From Nageia nagi (Eukaryota; Pinophyta): a DNA stretch of 64,000 nt. Within the stretch, counting starts at the first letter, position 1; each line of letters starts with the position of its first letter. Under the pieces are notes generated by a model. That model worked only from the letters and a program-made list of their open reading frames with translations. It was not told where the DNA came from and searched no databases. Shown here one piece after another: positions 1 to 11,337 of the stretch. Position numbers and translations under genes: made by a program. The stretch lies in NCBI GenBank assembly GCA_050084985.1, contig JBITNC010000001.1, positions 25,234,001 through 25,298,000 on the forward strand, given 5' to 3'.

Positions 1-1110
1 AATTTTTTCCACCTTAAGCACCAAAATTCGATCCTATGGATTTTTAATGAGCCCCAAACCTACCCTTATATATTTATGCCTCCAAACTTGCTCAAAATAA
101 AAAATTTACAAGTTTAAATGTGGTTGAAATGGGGTCTTTCACCCACTTATGCCTTTAAATTTGGTTTTTGATCAAAAATGTATCTCCCCTCCTTGACTTA
201 AGCATAAAATTCACTTGATTAGAATTCCATTTGGATGCAAACATCTGATTAACCTTTTGGGGCAACTCCCTTGTTCAAAAATAAAATTTTATAGACCTAA
301 AGTGCCTTGGAATTCCCTTTTCCTTGCTCACAAGCTTCAAAACTTGAGTTTTACATAAAAATTATCTTTTTTTCCTCATGCTAGGTGCCAATATCATCCC
401 ATTGGATTTCCATAGCCTTGCAAACCTATGCCTAACATTTTGGACCTTAAAATTTGCTCAAAATTAATTTTTCCAAGACCTAAATGTGTTCAAAATGCCA
501 AATTTCACTTAATGGACACCTCAAACTTGAGTTTTGACCAAATTTTATCAAATTTTTCATTTTAAGTGCCATTTTTCACTTCATTGGATTTTCATAGCTC
601 CCCAAACCTATGCTTAGGCTTTAGGATGTTAAAAAATGCTCAAAATAAAAAGAAATTCAGTATTACATGTGCTTATAGTGGTCTCTTCCTTATTCCCAAG
701 CATCTAAACATGTTTTTTGAGCAAAAATACTTCATCTTGTGAATCTAGGTGTCAAAATTTATCCCATTGGATTTGGAATCATTTGGAAACTTGCACCTAG
801 GAATTTGGGGGTCTAAACTTACTCAAATTCAAAAAAATGAGGACCTAAATTGCCTTGAAATCACCTCTTCCATCCATATATCCATTTACATTTGTATTTC
901 CATGCATTTCCACTTTTTCTCCATAATCTAGGCACCAAAAATCATCTCTATGGTTTTTCCATAGACTTGAAAAATTGTGCCTAGGATTTGAGTGTCTTAG
1001 ACTTAGTCAAAATTGAAAATTTCAAGTCCTAATTATGATAGAATTATTGTTAACTCTCTAATGACACTCTTAGACTTGAATTTTGATACTATTTGCATTT
1101 ATCTATGAGA
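1..1110. repeat. Degenerate ~182-bp tandem repeat inside the LTR
   Basis: A recurring paragraph (a CACCAAAATTCATC-like phrase, then CATTGGATTTCC, then CTCAAA and a TTTCAAG phrase) recurs with cores near 21, 204, 387, 567, 750 and 932. The spacing is 180-183 bp. The same periodic series is present in the right LTR from about 6740 to 7900. Units are strongly diverged from each other but equivalent units match between the two LTRs, so the repeat predates the insertion. Confidence 0.7.
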
Positions 1111-1970
1111 AACATGCACCATTTTTCCTCATTTGGGTCTTCAATACCTTGAGAAAATGTGCCTAGGGCTAGGGGTACTCAAACTCTCATTTCTAACCCA
1201 TTCTGGACTTAATCTGTATTTTCAACCACTTTCAATGTTCCTAAGTTCAAACTCAACTAAAACACCTCTTTTAGCACCTTCAAGCTCAAACTCTACTTTT
1301 TCAATGATTTTTGATCTCAAATGATGCAAAAATGACCATTTCTACCTTTTCGAGCTCAAACTCATCATTTTCCATCAGTTCTAGCACTTCTAGGCCTTAA
1401 GTGTGAAAAAATGATCATTTCCAACCATTTTGAGCTCCACTTTGCATTTTTGACCATTTTCAAGCTTTCTAGGCTCAAATGGTGCAAAAATGAACATTTC
1501 TATTTTATTGACCACTTCTAGGCTTGAAATCAACCAAAACATGCCTTTTTGTGATAATGGTAATTTTTGATCTTTTCGGGCTCATATTTGAAAAAAATGC
1601 TTATTTTTGTCATCTTAGCTACATCCACAACTCTCAAGCTTGAACTTTGCAAAAATGGTCATTTTTGTCACACTTGGCACTTGAGTTCAAATGGTGTAAA
1701 AATGACCCCATCTCTTCTGACTACACTCTAGACCAAAAATTCATGCTTTGATACACTCCTTGGCTCCAAAAATGGTGCTTCGATACTTTGATACTCTTTA
1801 GGGTCTTCATCATAAAATCTCCTTGAATCGCTCCCTAATATCATGTTTGCACTCTTTAGAATGATCTATCCATCACCAAAAGTTAATCTCAAGGCAATGC
1901 ACCTCATTGCCTTTGCAAAAATAGGGTCTCCAAAATCTTGTATTTTGGGGTGTGTTGTGCAAGCACAACA
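1..1970 (-). mobile_element. Left LTR (3' LTR) of Gypsy-like element E, cut by window edge
   Basis: This stretch repeats, in the same order and orientation, at 6916-8847. Both copies end with a GTGTTGTGCAAGCACAA-type terminus, at 1970 and 8847. Read on the minus strand that terminus begins TGTTGTGC, a normal LTR start. The only coding relic between the copies is on the minus strand, so this is inferred to be the 3' LTR. Its outer end lies before base 1. The copies differ by many substitutions and small indels, so the insertion is old. No clear polypurine tract was found next to 1970, so orientation rests on the coding relic alone. Confidence 0.75.
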
Positions 1971-3058
1971 TTAGTAAAATAAAAACAAAATTAGTATAAA
2001 AGGTACATATTCATATACATCATTCATTGGTATATGATCCAATGTCAGCATTCACTAACGGTTGCACCAACGGTATACATTAGAGTGAGTGAACTCTCAT
2101 TAGTTATTCGAATAATCATCGGGACACCTACATTGTATTATAGGTTTCAAAGATATAAATATGGTTTTAACTCACTTAGATGGATCAAATGATGTTGCAA
2201 CATCATTCCAAATATCCTCATCTATCTCTTCACTCCTCATAGTTTGACAATAGCTTGAGGCTAAAGTCCTCTTTTCATGCTTCATCAATAGCATGAGGCT
2301 TGTTGATTGCACTATGATTCAAATATCTTTATCTATCATCTAAGACTATATATACTCTCTTTTTCCAAATTTGCACTGATTGGTAAGGCACTATTATTAG
2401 TTCCTATTCAATCAGATAATCATTAGTATCATCCAGAGTGTCCGTTCCAACTGTAGTCTCTAGGTCCAAACAAATAGTTCCTAAGCTTGGTATGCTCTTA
2501 TGAGGGTAGCTTATATTTGGATTTACATCGATTGGTAGCAAACCAATATCAATCGATGAGCTTGAATGCTTAAGTATCCCAATGATTTCATTAAGATTCC
2601 TAAGCTAATTATATCCTCAATTGAAAGATTAAAGCAATAAAAGTTAATCTATTTACATTGTAAAAAATAAAACTAATCTACTAGATCACAATTTTTTTGT
2701 TAGTACTAGGTTTGAATAATATAGTTTGGTCTACCTTTAGGTAGAACCACTTAATAGAATGTTCTCCATATGACATGTCTTCGAATTGGATAAATAACAA
2801 TGATAAGGAACTTTGACATGTCACAAAACACACACATGATATATTAATCTTTGGAAAAGAATCTCCTCTAAATTGATATGAATTTCTAAAATGAGCATAG
2901 GAGAAGTTCTCTTTACTACCTATCTCATGCTATAAGGGTTCATCCATTCCAAATGCTTCATTAATTGTAGCAATTGACTCATTAATAGAATCAATCGATT
3001 CATTTTACTTCTCATAAATCTCAACTTCTTCTATACCAAAGGATGAAAAATTTAAGCA

Positions 3059-4000
3059 CTATGGCATAAGAATTGTCGAAATATAACCTTGATACTCTTC
3101 ATTATTGGACTCAAGATCACTTACATCTTCTAGTTCTCTTAATGCAGGATCTTGATTTGTCTTTATTGATGTTTCATTATTTTGTAAGAATAAGAAGTCA
3201 TCAATCAAGACCACACATTCTTCAAATTCATCTTCACATTCTGTACTAAAAGAATCATCTATTTCTAGCTCAAGATTTATGAAGCTACTTTTCTCTTTAG
3301 AGTCATAAACTTTTGAATATGAATTAGACTCATCTTTATCTTGAAAGAACAAGAAGTCATTGATTGTGGCCTCCCATTCTTCGGATTTATCTTTATGTTC
3401 TGAACTGAAGGATTCATTTGATTCTATCTCAATATGTATGAAGCTATCTTTTTTAATGTCGCTTAATTCTAGATATGAACCAGACTTATGGTCATCCTCA
3501 TTATCAATCTCCTTCTTTCCCATTCCCCTCTCATCTTCCTGATCAAAGAAGAATTCAAAGGTAAGATCATTCTCAAGAACATCTTCATGTTCAAATTTTG
3601 TCAAGTTTTGATCTTCCTTGAAAGAGTAATAACTTCTATTTTCAGATTCTTCATCATCTTCTTCTTCTTCATTGTCGAACTTTAGATTATAACCATATTC
3701 ATTCATGATGTGTAACCATTCTTTGCTAAACCATATTGAAAATGCACTTGGGATATCCAATACCAAAAGGTATATGATATGTACTAGGCATAATCTTGTA
3801 AGTTGCATTCTAACATCTCTCATTATCCTAATTATCCATACTTTACCATCAGTAAAATGAAAATTTTCTTTAGGATATGGGGTTGGAACAAGTCCAGCCT
3901 CACAACATGCTCCATATGACATGATGTCATAATCTAAATTAGGTTGTACCATGCAACTAAGAGAGGTTATGTTTTTGCCATAGATATTAACAAATAACAA
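3059..4000 (-). pseudogene. Retroelement aspartic-protease-like relic with acidic tail
   Basis: This is the longest open frame of element E, 313 codons. Residues 20-105 resemble plant Gypsy protease regions: an NLDYDIMSYGACCEAGL stretch, a FHFTDGK turn and the characteristic VLDIPSAFSIWFSKEWLHIM segment. The catalytic D-[ST]-G triad that should precede this part is not in the frame, so the domain is truncated. Residues from about 110 onward are very acidic and weakly repetitive, with DFLFFQDK and DFLFLQNN echoes, suggesting a spacer between protease and the next pol domain. It is probably not a functional protein. The family assignment comes from motif likeness only. Confidence 0.5.
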
Positions 4001-4560
4001 GAATTGTTCATACTCTTCTATCTCCTACTCTTGATTTGATTCTTCTGATGTGCCACATTCTGAATGTTCATTGGTTTCTTCATTCTACTCAAAAGAATGA
4101 GGGGAATTTGAGGGTTCTTATTCTATGGGGCTAATATATTCTTCAATAACATCACTTTGCCTAATTTCTTGAATTGGTGTAGACTCTAAAGGAGCTAAAT
4201 GGACACTATGTTGAGGAATTTTATTCAATTATGCCTCTCTTTTCATTTGTTCCAAGTAATTACTCACTTCTTGTGCCATCCTTTTGAGATTTTCATATTC
4301 TTGACTTGTTGCAAATTTCCTATTTGATCTTGAAGTACTTGTGGTATTAGTATTGATGTTCACAACTAGTGTAGTCAGATTCAAGAATGTGGGTCAAAAA
4401 TTTGGCATATTCTAAGAATCAAGGGGTATCTTCAGCATTGATAACACTCAATTTGTCATTTGATTTTATCCATTATCTTGGTTGTACCAAGATGATTGAC
4501 TGATGATGGTTGAGAGTTATATATACATTACGCCTATTGGTGTTGCTTACTGGGGTTTAA
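4001..4560 (-). pseudogene. Gag-like relic of element E, with stops
   Basis: The minus-strand translation upstream of the protease relic gives broken but coding-like pieces, for example a helical run QEYENLKRMAQEVSNYLEQM near 4240-4310 that ends at a TAA. Glu/Ser-rich stretches with further stops then lead into the protease relic in the expected Gag-to-protease order. No zinc knuckle was found. This is a low-confidence call based on order and composition. Confidence 0.3.
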
Positions 4561-6114
4561 CCAAGCATCTAGATTCAAACAAGTTATCATGTGTCCATAA
4601 CTTATTTGAGGTTGTATATATCTAGGTGTGCTACATGGTAGTGCTTGATTGCTTCATGGAATACTTCCTTATGACCATGGTAGTGTGACCATGATTGTTT
4701 AGTTTATGATTTTGATCCTTCAATACTGAACATAAGAAGTATTTGCAAGATTACCAAAATAATGCATCTCAAAAACTTAGAATACTTAGATAAGTGTTCT
4801 CTTGAATTTGTAGTGTAGTTTTTGGCACTCTTGATTTGAAACTACTCAAAATTTGATTTATAGTATTAATCGACCCTCCTTAGCTTCAGTTGCTCTCTAT
4901 CTATTTTACACTATATCTTCTTTGGAATATACCTTTGGAGTAAGAGAGAAAAATAAAAACTAAAACAAAATAAAAGATAACAATTAAGTATTGCAAGGTA
5001 AAAAACTCAAGGCGTTTGTGAAAAAATGGATAGTAACTAACAATCAAGGAAGATATAACAATCAAATGACCCTCCTTCTAGTGTCAATCTATGTTGGGAA
5101 GGAAACCTTTCCTCTTACTCGATGATCGCCCATACGATCAAGATGGGAAAGTAACCCAACATGTAGGTGAGAATGTGTTACTGAACTCCTCTTGTAAGTA
5201 TTGACACCCCAAGGTTTCTATCAAAAAGCTCATGTTGTTAATACGAGCTTTCAATCGTGTAGGTCTTGTTTGGGAATCAGTTGAGTGGTGTAATAGAAGT
5301 AATAAGTGTTAACTCATGTTTTTTTTTGTAGGGACTGAGGTGTTTATCTTATAATAGTTTTAAATTTGCAATATGTTTAAAGTAAGTGTAAAATAAAGAA
5401 AAGAAAATGAGATGAGAATGTTTTGAATACTAGTGAGATGACAAAGAAAAGGTCACAATGAAGTAGTGTCTAAGGTCTCTTACTTCAGGATCATTCAAGA
5501 AATTTCATTCAAAGTCCTCCAATTTAAAAATAGAATAACATAAGTTCAATCTATTCTTAAGAGTAGCAAGGAGGAGAGATGACCATTGGTACTTTGCAAG
5601 TAGGATCAATGCAATCAAAAGGAAGACATGACATGACAAGTGTGCATAAACTTTGTTTCAAATGAAGAAATCTAATTTGATATCATAGAAATAAAAAAAG
5701 TCAAGAATACGTTTACTTACTATGCAAATTATGGAAGGGAAAGGATTTGGGAGTGATTCAAAAACTTTTAAAAATTTTTAAAATTTTTTCCTAAAATTCG
5801 AAAATTTTCAAGGAAAAGAGTGAAAGATTCTAAATCCTCTCAAAAAGCTCCAAAATGGTCAAATCCATAATCTCACAAATGATAAATCTCTTTGTTTCAA
5901 ATATTCCACCACTTTGTAATAAATTCATGCAAAAATTACAAGGATACATCAATTTACTAATTTTTCACAAATTTTCACTAAAAATATCCTACCTCAAAAG
6001 TGACCCTCTATGGTCTACTTATAGACTTTTTATGTCAAAATTTGAAGGTGTTGCCCTAATTTAAGAAAAGCTTTAAAATGCTAATTTGAATGCTAAATTG
6101 AGATTACAATGTCG

Positions 6115-6148
6115 TTTTAGTGGGAGAACAATACTCATCCCACTAAAA
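6115..6148. repeat. Perfect 11-bp inverted repeat
   Basis: TTTTAGTGGGA (6115-6125) and TCCCACTAAAA (6138-6148) are exact reverse complements separated by 12 bases. The hairpin lies just outside the region shared by the two LTRs of element E. No function can be assigned. Confidence 0.6.
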
Positions 6149-6915
6149 TATACTAAAAATAAAATATTTACAAAAATTGATGCCCTTTCGCATGCATTTT
6201 GAGGCATGTTGCATTAATTTGGAAAACTTTGGAGCTTCAAATCCTCATTCTAGATCTTTCTGATAGTGTTTTGAGCTGCTTCTTTCTTTGAACCTAGATT
6301 TGCCTAGGATATGATCATTATGGCAAATTTTCAATGGATTCTAAGAGGATTTTTCGAAAAAGTGGATTTTTTGGTCTATTTTTTGAAAAAGATAGGGGGT
6401 TATGAAATTTGGAAATTTTTCAAAAAGTGGATTTGAGCTTATGAATGGATGGAGGATAGGATTATAAGGTACTTGGCAAGTTTTGAGAGGTTTGTGAGCT
6501 TTCTAGGAGATTTTATGAAGGATTTAAGATTTTGGCAATTTTTTCCATTTTCATGTCTATGGATTTTTTTTGGTAGAAAAAAGTAAAAATTTCCATACGA
6601 ATGAGAAATGCATCCTAGATTTTTTACCCCTTTAACTTGCTCAAATTCAAAAATTCTCAAGTTTAAAGATGCTTAGAATGTCATTTCCCATGCAATGAAG
6701 GCAAAATTTTTGAATTTTAAGCAAAATTTGATGTTCCTCCTCATGTTAGGCACCAATTTTCAGTTCTATGGATTCCCAATGGCATGAAAATCTATGCGTA
6801 CCTTCTTGAGGGGTTTCCATGGCCCAAAATAAAAAATTTCAATGTTAAACATGCTAGAAATGCCTTTTTTCTATGCAATGAAGGGGTCCAACTCAATTTT
6901 TGAGTGAAATTTATC

Positions 6916-8847
6916 AATTTTTTCCACCTTAAGCACCAAAATTCAATCTTATGGATTTTCAATGAGCCCCAAACCTACCCTTAGATATTTATGCCTCCAA
7001 ACTTGCTCAAAAATAAAAATTTGCAAGTTTAAAAGTGCTTGAAATGGGGTCTTTCACCCATTTATGCCTTCAAAATTAGTTTCTGATAAAAAATCTATCT
7101 TCCTCCTTGACTTAGATGCCAAAATTCACTTGATTGGAATTCCAATGGCATGAAAACATGCGTCTAACCTTTTAGGGTATCTCCCTTGTTCAAAAATGAA
7201 ATTTTGTAGATCTAAAGTGCCTTGGAATGCCATTTTCCTTGCTCATAAGCTTTAAAACTTGATTTTTGAATAAAATTTATCTTTTTTCCTCATGCTAAGC
7301 ACCAAAATTCATCCCATTGGGCCTCAAAACTTGCTCAAAATTGATTTTTCCAAGGCCTAAATGTGTTTAAAATGCCAAATTTCACTTAATGGACACCTCC
7401 AACTTGATTTTTGATCGAAGTTTATCAAATTTTTCATTTTAGGTGCCATTTTTCACTTCATTGGATTTCCATGGCTCCCCAAACCTACACTTAGTCTTTA
7501 GGATGCTCAAAATAAAAAATTTTGAGTATTGAATGTGCTTAGAGTGGTCTCTTCCTTGTTCCCAAGCATCTAAACATGTTTTTTGAGTAAAAAATACTTC
7601 ATATTGTGAATCTAGGCACCAAAATTCATCCCATTAGATTTGGAATCATTTGGAAACTTAAACCTAGGAATTTGGGGTTTTAAACTTACACAAATTTGAA
7701 AAAATAAGGTACTAAAGTGCCTTGAAATCACCTTTTTCATCCATCTATGCATTTACATTTGGATTTCAATGCATTTCCACTTTTCCTCCATAATCTAGGC
7801 ACTAAAAATCATCTCTATGGTTTTCCCATAGGCTTGAAAAATTGCACCTAGGATTTGAGTGCCTTAGACTTGGTCAAAATCAAATATTTCAAGTTCTAAT
7901 TATGATAGAATTCACCTTATCTCTCCAATGACACTCTTAGACTTGAATTTTGACACCATTTACATCTATCTATGAGAAACATGCACCATTTTCCCTCATT
8001 TGGGTCTTTAATACCTTGGGAAAATGTGCTTAGGGCTAGGGGTACTTAAACTCTCATTTTTTACCCATTTTGAACTCAATCTGTGCATTTTCAGCCACTT
8101 TCAATGTTCCCAAGTTCAAACTCGACCAAAATGCCTCTTTTAACACCTCCAAGCTCAAACTCTTCTTTTTCAATGATTTTTGAGCTCAAACAATGCAAAA
8201 ATGACCATTTCCATCTTTTTGAGCTCAAACTCATCATTTTTGGTATTTTCAAGCCTTAAGTGTGAAAAATGATCATTTCTGGTCATTTTGAGCTCCACTT
8301 TGCATTTTTTACCATTTTTGAGCTTTCTAGGCTCAAATGGTGCAAAAAGGACAATTTCTACTGTATTAACCACTTTTGGGTTCAAAATTGACCAAAACAC
8401 ATCTTTTCATGATAATGACCATTTTTGAGCTTTTCAAGCTCATACTTGACAAAAAATGCTTATTTTTGTCATCTTAGCTACATCCACTACTCTTAGGCTT
8501 AAACTATGCAAAAATGCTCATTTTCGTGAAACTTGGCACTTATGAGTTCAAATGGTGTAAAAACGGCCCCATCTCTACTGATTGCACTCTAGACCAAAAA
8601 TTTGTGCTCTAATACTCTCTCTCAGATCTTGGCTCCTTGGTTCTAAAATTGGTGACTGGATACTCTGATACTCTTCAAGGTCTTCATCATAAAATCTTCT
8701 TGAATCACTCCTTGATATCATGTTTGCAGTCTTCAAAATGATCTATCCATCGCCAAAAGCCAATCTTAAGCAAATGCACCTCATAGGCTTTGCAAAAATA
8801 GGGTCCCCAAAATCTTGTATTTTGGGATGTGTTGTGCAAGCACAATA
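6916..8847 (-). mobile_element. Right LTR (5' LTR) of Gypsy-like element E
   Basis: This is homologous over its whole length to 1-1970. The true left edge is further left, possibly 6207, because the ~182-bp repeat units continue leftward to about 6600. The right edge is the shared terminus at 8847, where the expected CA is TA. Besides the long repeat it contains a second pattern, near 8160-8540, of AAAATGACCATTTTT and GAGCTCAAA phrases that is also present at 1300-1720. Confidence 0.75.
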
Positions 8848-11238
8848 GTTAGGTTTGATACACTTGAAACCTAAATTGATTTGATGTGGTTATCAAGATG
8901 TAAAACCTTCAAGATACCCACACTAATATGCTTATTTTTGAAATCATGGCAATGATTATTACATATCATAAAAAATAAAAAAATTATTAAAAAAATTATC
9001 ACTCCATTCGACCCTTAATTTTTAGGGGTGTTGCAAGTTGTTTCTTCTTGCATACCAAAAAGACATTTTTGGAGGGGGAATAATCTCTGCCATCTTTCTA
9101 TTTAATTTTATTTGGGGTGAATTTTCATGGACAAATATTATAAAATATGAAATTAAAATTTATTTTATATATGAAAGGCCTTGAGTTAAAATTTTTGATT
9201 GTGCACATGAGCAATCAAGCTTTCCTATCATGCAATCATAGCTCTATTATTTTGATAACTATTTTGGTAAATATGTAATCACGATAATTTTAACAATCAT
9301 CAAAATGTTGTTCAAAGTTTAAAATTGTTATCTTAATATACTTTGAAACCCTCAATAATTCTACATGATCTTAACCTCTCCTTGCATGCCTATTCATCCA
9401 ATCTCTACATATTTTAACCTTTATTCATCCATTTATGATTCACCCCAACATGCACATTTGTTTTTCTACCTTGTGCACTTATTTTTCCCACACAATTTCT
9501 TTTTCTTCCTCTCTGCACACTTAATCACATGTAGGTTTTTGTGTGCATGAAGACATGCCATGTGCTTCTCTATAATCCTATGATGCCCTCTTCCCTACCT
9601 TGGGGATTAGATTGTTGCCCTTCATCAACACACAATTAAAGAAATGTTTTCTCAACCTTCACCTCATTGTATTGCATTATATTACAACAAATGAAGATCG
9701 TGCATTCATCAAAAGGATCATTTTTCATGACCTTTAAATATTCTTAAAATCTATTATATTACTTTTTCCTTGATTTTTTTTATTTAGTTGGAACGATTAT
9801 AACCACAAGTTCCTTTACTACTAACCAAGGTTCAATTCTTTGTGGTGCTCATTTCAGTTCCAACCATCTTCAATTCTTTTGGTCTAGCTTTAAAGGCCAT
9901 AAAGTGGTTCAATATTTGAGACTTCGTGATGCTTTTGTATTTATAGCAAATAGTCAAAAAATTCAAGTCAACCTTAGTCATAACTTTCTCCTTCATCTTG
10001 ATCGACCTAGGTCTCTATGTAGTGATCACCAAATTCTTACTTTACTTGACCCTTATGGTTTATTTGTTTCTTAATATTTTGGTAAATCCCCCATAGAACA
10101 TTCCTATTACTTCCTTAACATGAATGAACTTATCCATAATACTACTTACATATTTTTACTATTGATATATAATCTTTAAAATATAAAATTTTAAAATCTA
10201 ACTTATAATTAATTTCTAAGATGTGATAGTTATAAAACTACTTCTTAAAGGAGAAGAAATCCTAGTATCAATTCATTAGATCATAATAAACATATCGCAC
10301 CAATATCATTAGTTACATTAGAAATTTTAATAAATACAACTAAGTGAGTTACTTAATTCAAGTTTAAATTTTTTGTTTAATTTAATTTATAATCTTCTAT
10401 ATATGTAATTGATTAATTTTTGTTATTAAATTATTATTGAAATGTAATTACTTTTAAAATAGAAAAGATATGTAACGGATAAATTTTTGTAATTAAAATA
10501 TAATGATATGTAATTGATTTTCAGAAGTTTTATAAAAATTATATTATTTTTTAAATTAAAGGTCAAATAAAGGTCAAAAACGAAGAAGATAATAAATGTC
10601 AAAAACGAAAAAGATATAAATATTATCTTCTTCTTAGTTTTTGATAATGAGAAGTAAATTGATATAAATGTAAAATAAAGGTAAAAACGAAGAAGATAAT
10701 ATTGTTAATGTCGGTCCTTGATTTCCGTCTTTGACGTAGGCCAAAAGAACCTTTACGCCATTCTATAAATTTGAAAGATTTCAACTTGATGTTAAAAATA
10801 ATATAAAGAAAGTAACAAAACTTATTTATCAATAGACAAATAAGAATAAAAAATTGTTAACAAAAAATCTAAAAAATTAACCTCCTATTACAAGAAAGCC
10901 AAAGCCAAAACCAAAATATGATATTACTAACACTTATGAACATATCATAACAATTCGTGCAAATACCATGACGGAATTTGAATACATGGTAACAACCCAC
11001 ATTCTGAAATTGTATAAAAAATATTTAACGTCTTTTGCGACAAGAAGTGAGGACAAAGATTGCTATAAATTCACAAAATCGGAAGTCACGACACTACTAC
11101 TAAAGAAATTCAAATTAAAGCTTTCCTACAATATTATATGGAAATATTAAATAAAAGATCCCTTCAACTACATTAGTAAAATGTAAAATTCTGCTGAGCA
11201 TTCATTATATTTATAAAATATAAATGCAACTCCGTATT
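8848..11238. other. Gene-free AT-rich DNA between element E and HSP70
   Basis: No convincing coding sequence, RNA gene or element boundary was seen. Short open frames here lack codon-like composition and recognisable motifs. The only structured item noted is the small foldback at 10573-10644. Confidence 0.5.
10573..10644. repeat. Small foldback with direct and inverted AAACGAAGAAGATAAT copies
   Basis: TCAAAAACGAAGAAGATAATA at 10573 is answered by its reverse complement, with a 3-base insertion, at 10621-10644. Further direct copies start near 10598 and 10679. It may be a decayed miniature foldback element or simple local duplication. It lies about 0.7 kb past the HSP70 stop codon. Confidence 0.5.
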
Positions 11239-11244
11239 TTTATT
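11239..11244 (-). terminator. Poly(A) signal AATAAA for HSP70
   Basis: The plus strand reads TTTATT, so the minus strand has a canonical AATAAA about 95 bases after the HSP70 stop codon in AT-rich sequence. The position is normal for a plant 3' UTR. Cleavage was not demonstrated. Confidence 0.5.
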
Positions 11245-11337
11245 CATAGAAACCTTCCCTCTACAATATGATACAGAACAACACTATCTACTGTATATTA
11301 CATCAAGTTGTTGTAAAAGACATCCGGGACTGGATTC

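Larger units (their letters stand above)
1971..6915 (-). mobile_element. Internal region of element E (decayed, no RT or integrase seen)
   Basis: This is the span between the two homologous LTR copies. The left boundary of the right LTR is uncertain: a TGTTG at 6207 would pair with the CAACA terminus and is a candidate, but no primer-binding site or polypurine tract confirms it. The only recognisable coding relics are a Gag-like fragment and a protease-like fragment on the minus strand between about 3059 and 4560. No reverse transcriptase or integrase motif was recognised, so much of pol is deleted or decayed. The rest is AT-rich and featureless. Confidence 0.6.

Noticed and set aside
6207-6216. 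Exact left edge of the right LTR of element E at TGTTG
   Set aside because: It fits the CAACA terminus, but no primer site or purine tract adjoins it, and the matching part of the left LTR lies outside the window. Kept only as a candidate.
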